A stretch of DNA of 15,871 nucleotides, from contig CAYPJU010000108.1 of NCBI GenBank assembly GCA_964411125.1, positions 1-15,871 of the forward strand, written 5' to 3'. Numbering within the stretch: the first letter of the stretch is position 1; each line of letters opens with the position of its first letter. Both the position numbers and the translations under genes were made by a program. Shown here piece after piece: positions 1 through 9,348 of this stretch. Under the pieces are notes generated by a model. The model was not told the DNA's origin. It did not search any database and was given only the letters and a program-made list of their open reading frames with translations. The stretch is from JBFIHF01 sp964411125. Its GTDB lineage: Bacteria; Myxococcota_A; Bradymonadia; Bradymonadales; Bradymonadaceae.

Positions 1-3
1 CAG

Positions 4-87
4 TGCGGAAGGGGGGAGTCGAACCCCCACGAGTTTTACCTCACTAGATCCTTAGTCTAGCGCGTCTACCAATTCCGCCACTTCCGC
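4..87 (-). tRNA. tRNA-Leu, anticodon AAG
   Basis: This is a class II tRNA read leftwards. The 7-bp acceptor stem GCGGAAG/CTTCCGC pairs perfectly, followed by discriminator A at position 4. The T arm is GGGGG-TTCGACT-CCCCC. The long variable arm (TGAG...CTCG) and the TGGCGGAATTGGTAGACGCG D region are typical of bacterial tRNA-Leu. The anticodon stem CTAGA/TCTAG encloses the seven-base loop CTAAGGA, so the anticodon is AAG at 51-53, reading CUU, and CUC if A34 becomes inosine. CCA is not encoded: ACTG follows the acceptor stem. The identity is secure. The odd point is A34, because the usual bacterial isoacceptor for this codon box has GAG. Confidence 0.95.
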
Positions 88-108
88 GAAGCGTCGAATG
101 GAGGCGGG

Positions 109-136
109 ATTATAGAAAGAGCCTCTGGGGTGTCAA
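109..136 (-). promoter_or_regulatory. Sigma70 promoter of the tRNA-Leu gene
   Basis: On the minus strand the -35 hexamer TTGACA (131-136) and the -10 hexamer TATAAT (109-114) match the consensus at all twelve positions, with a 16-bp spacer. An A/T-rich stretch just upstream (about 141-155) could act as an UP element. The predicted start lies near 100-103, giving a leader of about 15 nt before the mature tRNA at 87. The bases after the -10 are CCCGCC, a GC-rich discriminator typical of stringently controlled stable-RNA promoters. Use of this promoter is inferred; the sequence match is direct. Confidence 0.88.
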
Positions 137-141
137 CACGT

Positions 142-161
142 AAAAATGTCGTTTTGCCGAC
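142..161 (-). terminator. Possible weak intrinsic terminator after the SMR transporter gene
   Basis: Read on the minus strand, a short hairpin GTCG-GCAAAA-CGAC is followed directly by ATTTTT. It lies 34 bp after the transporter stop codon and before the tRNA promoter, where a terminator would be expected. The stem is only 4 bp, so it may be inefficient. The same A/T tract could instead serve as an UP element for the tRNA promoter. Confidence 0.33.
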
Positions 162-195
162 GCGGGTGAACGCCGACGCAGGCGGGGGATCGAGG

Positions 196-576
196 TCACG
201 CGCGGGCCGCGTTCACCGTGAGTTCTGCGGTTGCGGAGTCGTCGTCGTCGGGTTCGGCGGGGGCGGTGAGCTTGAGCCCCACGATGGAGACGACGAGGAG
301 CGCCAGGAAGACCGCGCGCCCGGGGGTGATCGGTTCGCTGAAGACGACACTGCCGAGCAGCGCGGCGCCGGTCGCGCCGATGCCGACCCAGACCGCATAA
401 GCGGTGCCGACGGGCATGTCGCGGGTCGCCATCCCGAGCATCCACATCGAGGCGATGATCGCGGTGACCGTGAGGATGGTCGGGACGGGGCGGGTGAACC
501 CGTCGGTGTACTTGAGCCCGGTGGCCCAGCAGACTTCCAGCAGGCCGGCGACAACGAGATAGAGCCATGCGCTCAT
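196..576 (-). CDS. gdx: Gdx/SugE-type SMR transporter, probable guanidinium exporter
   Basis: This 126-residue membrane protein of the small multidrug resistance family should export guanidinium in exchange for protons as an antiparallel dimer. Four hydrophobic segments lie near residues 5-22, 32-50, 57-79 and 83-102. The Gdx-subgroup signature AGLLEVCWATGLKYT (10-24) holds the essential Glu14 and Trp17. The segment PVGTAYAVWVGIGATGA in the third helix is also characteristic. An acidic tail of about 20 residues (PAEPDDDDS...) extends past the roughly 105-residue family norm. The ATG at 576 is chosen over the in-frame TTG at 582 because GGAG at 583-586 sits 6 nt before it. The guanidine-III riboswitch upstream independently supports guanidinium as substrate rather than quaternary ammonium drugs. 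Confidence 0.94.
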   Translation of the reverse strand: MSAWLYLVVAGLLEVCWATGLKYTDGFTRPVPTILTVTAIIASMWMLGMATRDMPVGTAYAVWVGIGATGAALLGSVVFSEPITPGRAVFLALLVVSIVGLKLTAPAEPDDDDSATAELTVNAARA

Positions 577-582
577 GATCAA

Positions 583-586
583 CTCC
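583..586 (-). promoter_or_regulatory. Ribosome binding site of the Gdx gene
   Basis: GGAG on the minus strand lies 6 nt before the ATG at 576 and only 2 nt after the last base of the riboswitch pseudoknot (589). It decides the start codon. The position suggests that ligand-dependent formation of the 3' pseudoknot strand changes access to this site, so control is probably at translation. No U-tract follows the aptamer that would favour attenuation. Confidence 0.75.
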
Positions 587-588
587 AG

Positions 589-630
589 CGCGTCGTCTTG
601 TCCTCTCCCGGTACGGCGCGTCTCGTCGGG
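589..630 (-). ncRNA. Guanidine-III (ykkC-III) riboswitch aptamer
   Basis: The 42-nt leader segment matches the class III guanidine aptamer in order and spacing. It has a 4-bp P1 (CCCG 627-630 with CGGG), then ACGAGA, then CGCGCCGTAC, the returning P1 strand, a short linker, and ACAAGACGACGCG at 589-601. The hallmark strings ACGAG, GCGCCGTAC and GGACAAGACG are the conserved core as I recall it from the Thermobifida fusca aptamer. The pseudoknot pairs CGCG of the middle strand with CGCG at the 3' end; one inner pair looks like C.A, a deviation from the usual GGCGC. It ends 2 nt before the GGAG of a Gdx gene, a classic genetic context. Classes I and II were considered and fit worse. Confidence 0.88.
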
Positions 631-647
631 GATCGCCCACTGCGATC
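631..647. repeat. Perfect inverted repeat abutting the riboswitch
   Basis: GATCGC (631-636) and GCGATC (642-647) form a perfect 6-bp stem around the 5-nt spacer CCACT on the plus strand. On the transcribed minus strand this hairpin lies immediately 5' of aptamer base 630. It could stack on P1 of the aptamer, help end transcription arriving from the kinase array (whose last stop is at 685), or be an operator. No U-tract follows, so a simple intrinsic terminator is unlikely. Confidence 0.5.
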
Positions 648-684
648 GAGGGGAGCGTAGCGCAAAGTCGCGGCCGAACCCAGA

Positions 685-2802
685 CTACTCTTCGTTCGAC
701 CCGATCGGGCGTGCATTGTCGCGCATGAACGTCCACATCAACTCGCCGAAGCGATCGGTCATCTCGAACTGGTCGCAATACGCCGTGGTGCCGGCGAACG
801 CGTCGAAGACGTTGTTCCGGTCGACCGTCGCTCGAGGGGGGACACAGCGTACGTAGGGGGTCTCGCAGTTCCACGTCAGGCATTCGTCCGTCTTCTCGGC
901 GCCCGGATATCTTCGTTCCGGACCGTCGCACGTGTTGTTGCGGTGCCACCGCTCTTTCGTCTCGTTCATCGAGAGGTAGAAGACCCCGAGCAGGCAGCGG
1001 GGGCGGATGTGGTGCTGTTCCTTCTCCTCGGTCGGCAAGATGGAGATGAACGGGACCGGCCGGGGGGGATTGCAGGGGAGGGGGTTGGCCCTCGCCCGCC
1101 AGTTGGTGACCGCCATCGCGGCGAGCGGAATGCCGCAGGCGACCTCGTCGACGGCGAGGCCGCCCGAGCTGGTGCCGGCAGCGAAGATGAGCCGTTCGTC
1201 GACGCAGTAGACTCCCCTCAGACGCTCGAGGAGGTCCTCGACTCGCCCCACGACGTCGGGCGAGCGCCACGCGAGTGGAAGGTCGCGCGAGAGGGGCGCG
1301 GCGATGATGAATTGGTCGCGGTCGGCGGCCTCGCGGAATCCACGCCCCTGGATCGCCTCCTGGGGGGTGTAACCCGTCTCGTGAAACAGGAGCAGAACGG
1401 GGTAGCGCCGTGACGAGTCGTAGCCGACCGGAAGATACACGGAGACGTCGGCTTCCTCGTAGAGTCGCCCCCCCTTGACGGCGACGTCACCGCAGCCACT
1501 GGGGAGCGGTCCGACGTCGCGGCTTGCGTCGTCGACGCCCGCATCGGTCGCTACCTGAGGTGCGGGGCTGGAGGTGCTCGGGACATCTTCGCTCTCAACG
1601 GACTCGATCTCCGGTGACGCCAGGAACGGTTCGAGCGGGGCGGGGGGACCGAGAGCGGGTGGGCGTCGTTCGTCTCGGTCCATCACCGTCCAGACGAGCA
1701 TCGCGCCGAGGACCACCGTGATGACCGCGGTCAGCGAGAGGAGCGCATAGTTCGTGGAGACCGAACCTTCTCGCGTGGAGGATGGACCGGAGACCGGTTC
1801 GTAGACGGAGGTCGGTCGAATGTCGTCGTCTTCGAGGAGGGTACTGTTGGCGCGTCCGGCCGCGGTATGCGCCCGCCAAGCGTGGTACCGATCTGTCGGG
1901 TGACCGCGGTCAGTTCGAAGCCGGAGCTCGCCCGCGGGCAACAAAGCCTGCAGCGCTCGGAACGCGGCGTGCCCGTCGGGGGGGCGGTCGGACGGTTCGA
2001 GGTGGAGCATGAGGTCGACCAGCGTCACGAGCTCGGTGGGTACCGTCGAACCGGGTGGGAGCCGCGTCGCGACGGATGGCGCGGGCTCCTTCACCTTTCG
2101 CAGGAGCAACCCGAACGGCGAGGTGGTGTCGTCGAACGGAGGTGCGCCGGTCAGAAGCTCGAAGAGGATGACGCCGAGAGAGTAGACGTCGGTCCAGGGG
2201 CCGACTTCCGCCGACCGCGCCTGCTCGGGTGCCATGTAGAGCGGCGTCCCGCAGATCGCGCCCTCGGCGGTCAGGCGCGCTGCGACCTCTTGCGGCAGGG
2301 CCATCCCGAAGTCGAGGATCTTGGGCTGAACGTCCTCGACCGACTTGGACAGCATCAGGTTTTCGGGCTTGAGATCGCGGTGCACGATCGCATGACCGTG
2401 AGCGTCGGCGAGGCCGGACGCGATGCGTGCCGCGAGGGTGACGGCGTGTTGCCACTCGAGGGGGCCTCCTGCGATGAGGTCCGCGAAGCTCTCGCCGTCG
2501 ACGAGCTCCATCGCGATGAAGACGAGCTCTTCCTCGGGGATCTCGTCGAATTCGAGGACTCGAACGATGTTCGGATGGGCGAGGGCAGCGACCATCTGCG
2601 CCTCCCTGAGGAAGCGGCTGCGGGAGGTGGCGTCGCGCGCCCGCTCGTTCATCAGGACCTTCACGGCGACCGGGCGCTCGATCCGGAGCTGGGTCGCCAT
2701 GTAGACGACGCCGGACGTTCCCTGGCCGAGCCTGCGCTCGAGCCGGAAGCGTCCCAGCAGGACCTTGCCGATCATGTCGTCTCTGGGGCGGGCCGGTTCC
2801 AT
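685..2802 (-). CDS. K1: Ser/Thr kinase fused to an esterase-like ectodomain that keeps the serine nucleophile
   Basis: A 705-residue predicted single-pass receptor kinase, last of the six-gene array. The PknB-type kinase spans about 19-285: G-loop GQGTSG, Lys48 in VAVK, HRDLKPEN at 141-148, DFG at 164-166 and CGTPLYMAPEQ. One membrane helix lies at about 352-373, then a Pro/Ser/Asp-rich linker. The domain after Cys437 resembles LpqC/PHB-depolymerase esterases: VYLPVGYD, a LLLFH strand, then GTSSG at 543-547 with candidate nucleophile Ser545. The His loop (GGHxW in the family) is not recognisable and the usual Asp position is Glu, so hydrolysis is doubtful. Cysteines in CLTWNC...C are kept. 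The 57-nt gap to K2 has no clear Shine-Dalgarno. Met10 (at 2775), preceded by AGAG, is an alternative start; a TGA lies three codons before Met1. Confidence 0.9.
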   Translation of the reverse strand: MEPARPRDDMIGKVLLGRFRLERRLGQGTSGVVYMATQLRIERPVAVKVLMNERARDATSRSRFLREAQMVAALAHPNIVRVLEFDEIPEEELVFIAMELVDGESFADLIAGGPLEWQHAVTLAARIASGLADAHGHAIVHRDLKPENLMLSKSVEDVQPKILDFGMALPQEVAARLTAEGAICGTPLYMAPEQARSAEVGPWTDVYSLGVILFELLTGAPPFDDTTSPFGLLLRKVKEPAPSVATRLPPGSTVPTELVTLVDLMLHLEPSDRPPDGHAAFRALQALLPAGELRLRTDRGHPTDRYHAWRAHTAAGRANSTLLEDDDIRPTSVYEPVSGPSSTREGSVSTNYALLSLTAVITVVLGAMLVWTVMDRDERRPPALGPPAPLEPFLASPEIESVESEDVPSTSSPAPQVATDAGVDDASRDVGPLPSGCGDVAVKGGRLYEEADVSVYLPVGYDSSRRYPVLLLFHETGYTPQEAIQGRGFREAADRDQFIIAAPLSRDLPLAWRSPDVVGRVEDLLERLRGVYCVDERLIFAAGTSSGGLAVDEVACGIPLAAMAVTNWRARANPLPCNPPRPVPFISILPTEEKEQHHIRPRCLLGVFYLSMNETKERWHRNNTCDGPERRYPGAEKTDECLTWNCETPYVRCVPPRATVDRNNVFDAFAGTTAYCDQFEMTDRFGELMWTFMRDNARPIGSNEE

Positions 2803-2859
2803 GACGCATCAGTATGCCACGTATCTCGGCGGGTGGAGCGGGAAATCTTTGCGGGTCGC

Positions 2860-4870
2860 TCACCGCGTGGGGAGGGGCCTGCCGTGCTCTTCGAAGAACT
2901 CCCAGATTGCTTCCCTGTAGGGGAAGTCGGTCCCACCCTGGGGCTTCATCTTGATGAACGGGGCGAGCATGTCGACGGTGACCGTTTCGCCGGCCCAGGA
3001 GCGGCCTCCGTGGGGGGTACAGACGACGAGCGGAGCGTTTTCGCAGCTCGACCACTCCTCGCAGGTGCCATCGGTGACTTTCCAAGTTCGGTCGGGGGTG
3101 TCACGGCACCCGTGCGCTTGTCGCCAGACCGCGACGTGTTGTTCTTGCGAAGCCATGTCGCCGCGGACGTCGACGAAGCCGCCTTCCACGGGGGCGCCGG
3201 GGTCGCCGTCGGCGACGATCGAGAGCCGGGGGCTCGGGTTACGAGCGCAGATCGTGTCGCCCTTCGCCGCACGCCAGCTCACCGACGCGATCGCGGAGAA
3301 GGGCATCGAACAGGGGAGGTCGTGTTCGAGGAGGCCTCCGCCGGCGCCGACCCCCATGACGTAGAGCCACTTCGGGTCGAGACAGACGAGCTTGCTCGTC
3401 TCGAGGACGGCGCGTCGAACGAAGGCGGGCTCGTAGGGCTCTCGCCACGATCTCACCATCTTCTGTGCCCGCGGGACGATGAGGACGAGGTCGTGCTCGT
3501 CGGCGACCTCGTTCATCCGACGGGTCTTCACCATGTAGGTCGGGTCGAGGCCGGAATCGTGCAGCAGGACGAGCGTGCGATGGGGGCGCTCCCAGTCGTA
3601 CCCGGCCGGGAGGTAGACGACCCATTCGAATGTCCGGCCTACATCGTCGCTCGAGGCGAGGGTGCGGGGTCCGTCGAAAGGCGGGGATTGCTGGCAACCC
3701 CGTGACGAGAAGAGCTCGTCGGCGGCATCGGGTGTGGTCGAGTCGGGGTCGACGCCGGCGTCCGGGATAGCGTCGGGGCTTCCGAGATCCTCGGGGGCCA
3801 GCCTCGGGGCGGCTACCTGCGTCCCCGCCGTGGAGGTCGCGGAAGTGACGTGGGCGCCGCGGTCGCTCGTGGCCGAGGGAGAGGCGGGTGGCGGCGTCTC
3901 GGGGGGCTCGCCGAGCAGGAGGGCGCCGGCGGCAACGAGGAGCGCGAGCCCGAAGAGACCGAAGATCGCCAGCGCCACCCGGGGCATGGCTCGAGATGGT
4001 GGGGGCGCTTGCGGGGCCCCTTCGACGATAGTGGGCGGTCGTTGGGCGGTGCGCTCGGGGAGTCTCTCGATCCGTTTGAGCGCTTCGTGCACGGACAGCG
4101 CGTCTGCCGGTCGAGTTTCGGGGGCCGGGTCGAGGAGACGGTCGACGAGGTCGCAGAATTCGAGCGGGACCGAGGATGGCGCGAGGAGGCGGGCGGAAGG
4201 GGCGCGTTCCTGTAGCTTGAGCACCATGGCCCCGAAGCCGCTCCCCTCGAAGGGGAGGCGTCCGGTCAGCATCTCGTAGAGGACAACTCCCAGCGCGTAG
4301 AGGTCGGCGGCAGGGCCGACGGCGCCGGCTTTCGCCTGCTCCGGCGCCATGTACTCCGCCGTGCCGATCGGTACGCCGGTCTTCGTGAGGCGCTCCTGGT
4401 CCGCGGCGAGCGCGACGCCGAAGTCGACCAATCGGACGTCTCCCGTCGTGGCGTCGACCATGATGTTCGTGGGCTTCACGTCGCGATGGACGATGCCGAG
4501 CGCGTGCGCCGCGCCGAGGGCGTGAGCGATCTGCTTGCCGAAGTTCGCGGCAGCGCGCCAGCCCAGCGCCCCTCGCTTCACCCACTCCCACAGCGTTCCC
4601 CCTTCGACCCACTCGATGGCGAGGTAGGGTCGGCCGCGGTGTTCTCCGGCGTCGAGCACCTTGGCGATGCCGGGGTGGTCGAGCCTCGCGACGAGGCGAA
4701 TCTCGCGGAGGAACCGCTCGGTCGTGCTCGCTTCGACGACGTTCTGGGAGAGGAGCTTCACCGCTGCCGTCCGGCCGTCGGTGACCCGCGTCGCGCGGAA
4801 GACGTCGCCCATGGCGCCCGAACCCGCGAACGCATCCAGGCGATACCGGCCGTCCACGACCTCGCCGACT

Positions 4871-4878
<8 letters not shown>
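2860..4878 (-). CDS. K2: Ser/Thr kinase with a degenerate esterase-like ectodomain (Ser to Gly)
   Basis: A 672-residue predicted membrane kinase and the most divergent kinase N-terminus of the set (GSGAMGDVF G-loop). Catalytic residues are present: Lys41, HRDVKPTN at 131-138 (Thr where Glu or Asp is usual before Asn), DFG at 152-154 and GTAEYMAPEQ. The membrane helix is about 300-322, followed by a Thr/Ala/Asp-rich linker with a PDAG motif. The hydrolase-like domain begins near Cys395 and runs to the end with VYLPAGYD, LVLLHDSG, GVGAG at 509-513 (nucleophile position Gly511), an Asp-bearing ADGDP strand, a Cys motif and GGRSW (Arg626 where the catalytic His is expected). It is therefore a predicted pseudo-esterase sensor domain. 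The start ATG overlaps the K3 stop by 8 nt (ATGACTGA), suggesting translational coupling. Confidence 0.92.
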
Positions 4879-7204
<2,326 letters not shown>

Positions 7205-7263
7205 AGTCGGATGAAGGATAACCCGAAACCCGTAGTTTGGCGATGCCGTCGATGGTCCGGCTT

Positions 7264-9348
7264 CTACTCGATCGGGACGCCCTCCCGTTGGAAGAAGTCC
7301 CATATGACTTCGGCGTGCTCGAATCGAGTGCTCGCCTTGTAGGCCGGGCAGAGCGGGCCGCGGTCGATCGGCTCTTCGCCGCTCCATTCGGTCGCCGCCT
7401 CCGCGAAGCACAGGGCGAGTGGACTGCGGGCGCACCTGTAGTGAACGCAGCGCCCGGTCGCGGTTTCGCGGTAGACCTCTGCGTCCTCTTCGCAGCCGAG
7501 CCGCCGTCGCCAGAGGTCGACGTAGTCGTCGAGACCGATCGGCTCGGCGCCCGTGCAACGAATTCGCTGGGCGTTTCGAGGGAGAAACGGGTTTCTTTTC
7601 CCCCAGATGTGCAGGTATGGCGGTGAAACGTCGGGGGAGGGCGGCAGCTCCTCGCCGACGGAGGGGCGGTAGCCGTTCCCCGCGATCGCCGACAGCTTCG
7701 ACACGGCGGGGAGGCGGACGGCGAGCCCTTCGCCCTGGCCCATGCCGACGGCGAAGAGCCAGCGTCGGTCGAGGCAGGCGCGTTCGTGGGCGAGCTCGAC
7801 GACGCGTCGGACGAAGTCGAGGTCCTTGTCGAAGTCCCAGGTCTTCCCCGGGGAGCGTGGGGCGATGATGGCGAGGTTGTGACGCTCCGCGAACGCTCGA
7901 AACCCGCTGACGCGCAATGCCGTGGCGGCGTCGGAATGTTCGCGATGAAGGAGGAGCATCGGTCGCGGGAGTCGGTCGGGGCTGTACTGCGTCGGCAGGT
8001 AGAGGGCGAAGCGCTCGTCGCGGGAGCCCCACTCGAGATCGACCCAGTTGTCGCCGGCTTTGGCCTTGCCGTCGCGACAAAGTGCGTCCGCCGGCGCCGC
8101 CACGGCGGGGTCGCCGACGGGCTCGTCGATGGCAGGAGAAACCTCGTCTACGCCTGGTGGCGGTGTTTGCTGGTCAACCTCGACGATGGGGTCGGGGTTC
8201 GTGCGCTGCGAGATACGCTCGTCGGTCATCACGTAGGAGCCGACGAAGGCGAGGAAGCCGATCAGGATCATCCCGAGGACGACGAGGATGGTGGAGCCCT
8301 TCCCGTCGCCCGGGGGCGGTTCGGCCGACGGCGGTTCGGGTACCGTCGGAGCGGCGGGCCGCGGTGGTTGCGGCTCCACGAAGGGGGTCGACGGCTGCGC
8401 GGGGCTCGAAGGAGAGAGTGATGCCGGTTCGGGTCTGGCGAACCACTGCGAGAAGGGGTCACCGTTCGGGGATGCCCGGAGGGTGAAGTCGTCGGTCCCG
8501 AGGATGGATTCGACGTCGTCGAGGAGCTCGAGCATCGAGGCGTGGCGGTCCTCTTGCTCGCGCTGGAGGGTCTTCGCGACGAGATCGCCCACCGCGCGGG
8601 GGACCGTGGTCGAAGCGGGGAGCGCAGACTCGAGCCGCGGTGCTTCGACGCGCATTTTGTGCAGGAGGACCTCGAACTGGTTCCCCTCGAACGGAATTCT
8701 GCCGGTGAGCATCTCGAAGAGGGTCCCTCCGAGCGCGTAGACGTCGGCCGCCGGGCCGACGTCGACCGCTCGGACTTGCTCGGGTGCCATGTAGTGAGGC
8801 GTCCCACAGATAGCGCCGTCCTGCGTGAGCTTGGTCACCTCGCCGCGCTGCGGCAGGGCGATCCCGAAGTCGAGGATGAGCGGTTCGATGCGGCCGTCGC
8901 TCCCGACCGAGAGCATCACGTTGTCGGGCTTCATGTCGCGGTGGACGATGCCGCGAGAATGGGCGTCGGCGAGCCCGCGCGCGAGGGCCCGGGCGATACG
9001 CAGGGCGACGCGCCAGTCGAGAGCGCCGCGGGAGATCACCTGGTCGAGGGGCGTCCCGGTGACGTACTCCATCGCGAGGAAGGTGACACCCGCTGGCTCG
9101 TCATGGCCGAAGGCGGTTATCCGAACGATGTTCGGATGGGAGAGAGAGCCGACGAGGTTCGCCTCGCGCTCGAAGCGGCGGCGGAAGACGGGGTCGGAAG
9201 CCACCTCTTCGAGCATCACCTTCACCGCGACCCGCCGGTCGGCAGAGAGATCGTGCGCTTCGTAGACTCGGCCCATCCCTCCTTCGCCGAGAAGACGGAC
9301 GAGTTGGAATCGGCCCCCCAGGGTGCTCTGTAGCAGCGGATCGCTCAT
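7264..9348 (-). CDS. K4: Ser/Thr kinase with a degenerate esterase-like ectodomain (Ser to Gly, His and Asp lost)
   Basis: A 694-residue predicted single-pass kinase. The kinase domain is about 14-284 with GEGGMG, Lys43, HRDMKPDN at 136-143, DFG at 160-162 and CGTPHYMAPEQ. DPFSQW follows at 297-302, then a Pro-rich stretch. The membrane helix is at about 352-374. The ectodomain after Cys424 keeps LYLPTQYS, MLLLHREH, a W...FV segment and the terminal VIWDFFQREG helix. All three catalytic positions are substituted: GMGQG (Gly537), Asn586 in IWGKRN, and Thr653 where GGHxW is expected. The cysteine cluster CVHYRC...C remains. Function is inferred as ligand binding rather than hydrolysis. The start overlaps the K5 stop by 4 nt (ATGA), a typical translational-coupling arrangement; 59 nt separate it from K3. 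Confidence 0.92.
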   Translation of the reverse strand: MSDPLLQSTLGGRFQLVRLLGEGGMGRVYEAHDLSADRRVAVKVMLEEVASDPVFRRRFEREANLVGSLSHPNIVRITAFGHDEPAGVTFLAMEYVTGTPLDQVISRGALDWRVALRIARALARGLADAHSRGIVHRDMKPDNVMLSVGSDGRIEPLILDFGIALPQRGEVTKLTQDGAICGTPHYMAPEQVRAVDVGPAADVYALGGTLFEMLTGRIPFEGNQFEVLLHKMRVEAPRLESALPASTTVPRAVGDLVAKTLQREQEDRHASMLELLDDVESILGTDDFTLRASPNGDPFSQWFARPEPASLSPSSPAQPSTPFVEPQPPRPAAPTVPEPPSAEPPPGDGKGSTILVVLGMILIGFLAFVGSYVMTDERISQRTNPDPIVEVDQQTPPPGVDEVSPAIDEPVGDPAVAAPADALCRDGKAKAGDNWVDLEWGSRDERFALYLPTQYSPDRLPRPMLLLHREHSDAATALRVSGFRAFAERHNLAIIAPRSPGKTWDFDKDLDFVRRVVELAHERACLDRRWLFAVGMGQGEGLAVRLPAVSKLSAIAGNGYRPSVGEELPPSPDVSPPYLHIWGKRNPFLPRNAQRIRCTGAEPIGLDDYVDLWRRRLGCEEDAEVYRETATGRCVHYRCARSPLALCFAEAATEWSGEEPIDRGPLCPAYKASTRFEHAEVIWDFFQREGVPIE

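Noticed and set aside
577..582. TTG start for the Gdx gene at 582
   Set aside because: TTG would leave no spacing after GGAG (583-586). The ATG at 576 has 6-nt spacing and gives the family-typical N-terminus.
589..630. Guanidine-I or guanidine-II riboswitch
   Set aside because: There are no paired hairpins with ACGR loops (class II), and the class I core strings are absent. Order and spacing fit class III.
2803..2859. Internal promoter in the K2-K1 gap
   Set aside because: A CATACT-like -10 exists but no -35 at usable spacing could be found, so it is not supported.
1867..3705. Long plus-strand open frame (612 codons) antisense to K1 and K2
   Set aside because: It lies opposite real coding sequence, its product is Arg/Gly/Asp-rich with no recognisable motif, and GC-rich third positions routinely create such frames.
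7205..8080. N-terminal extension of K3 by 292 codons
   Set aside because: The extension would overlap K4 coding sequence, is Arg-rich noise, and all paralogues start 9-19 residues before the G[RY][FY]xL kinase entry.
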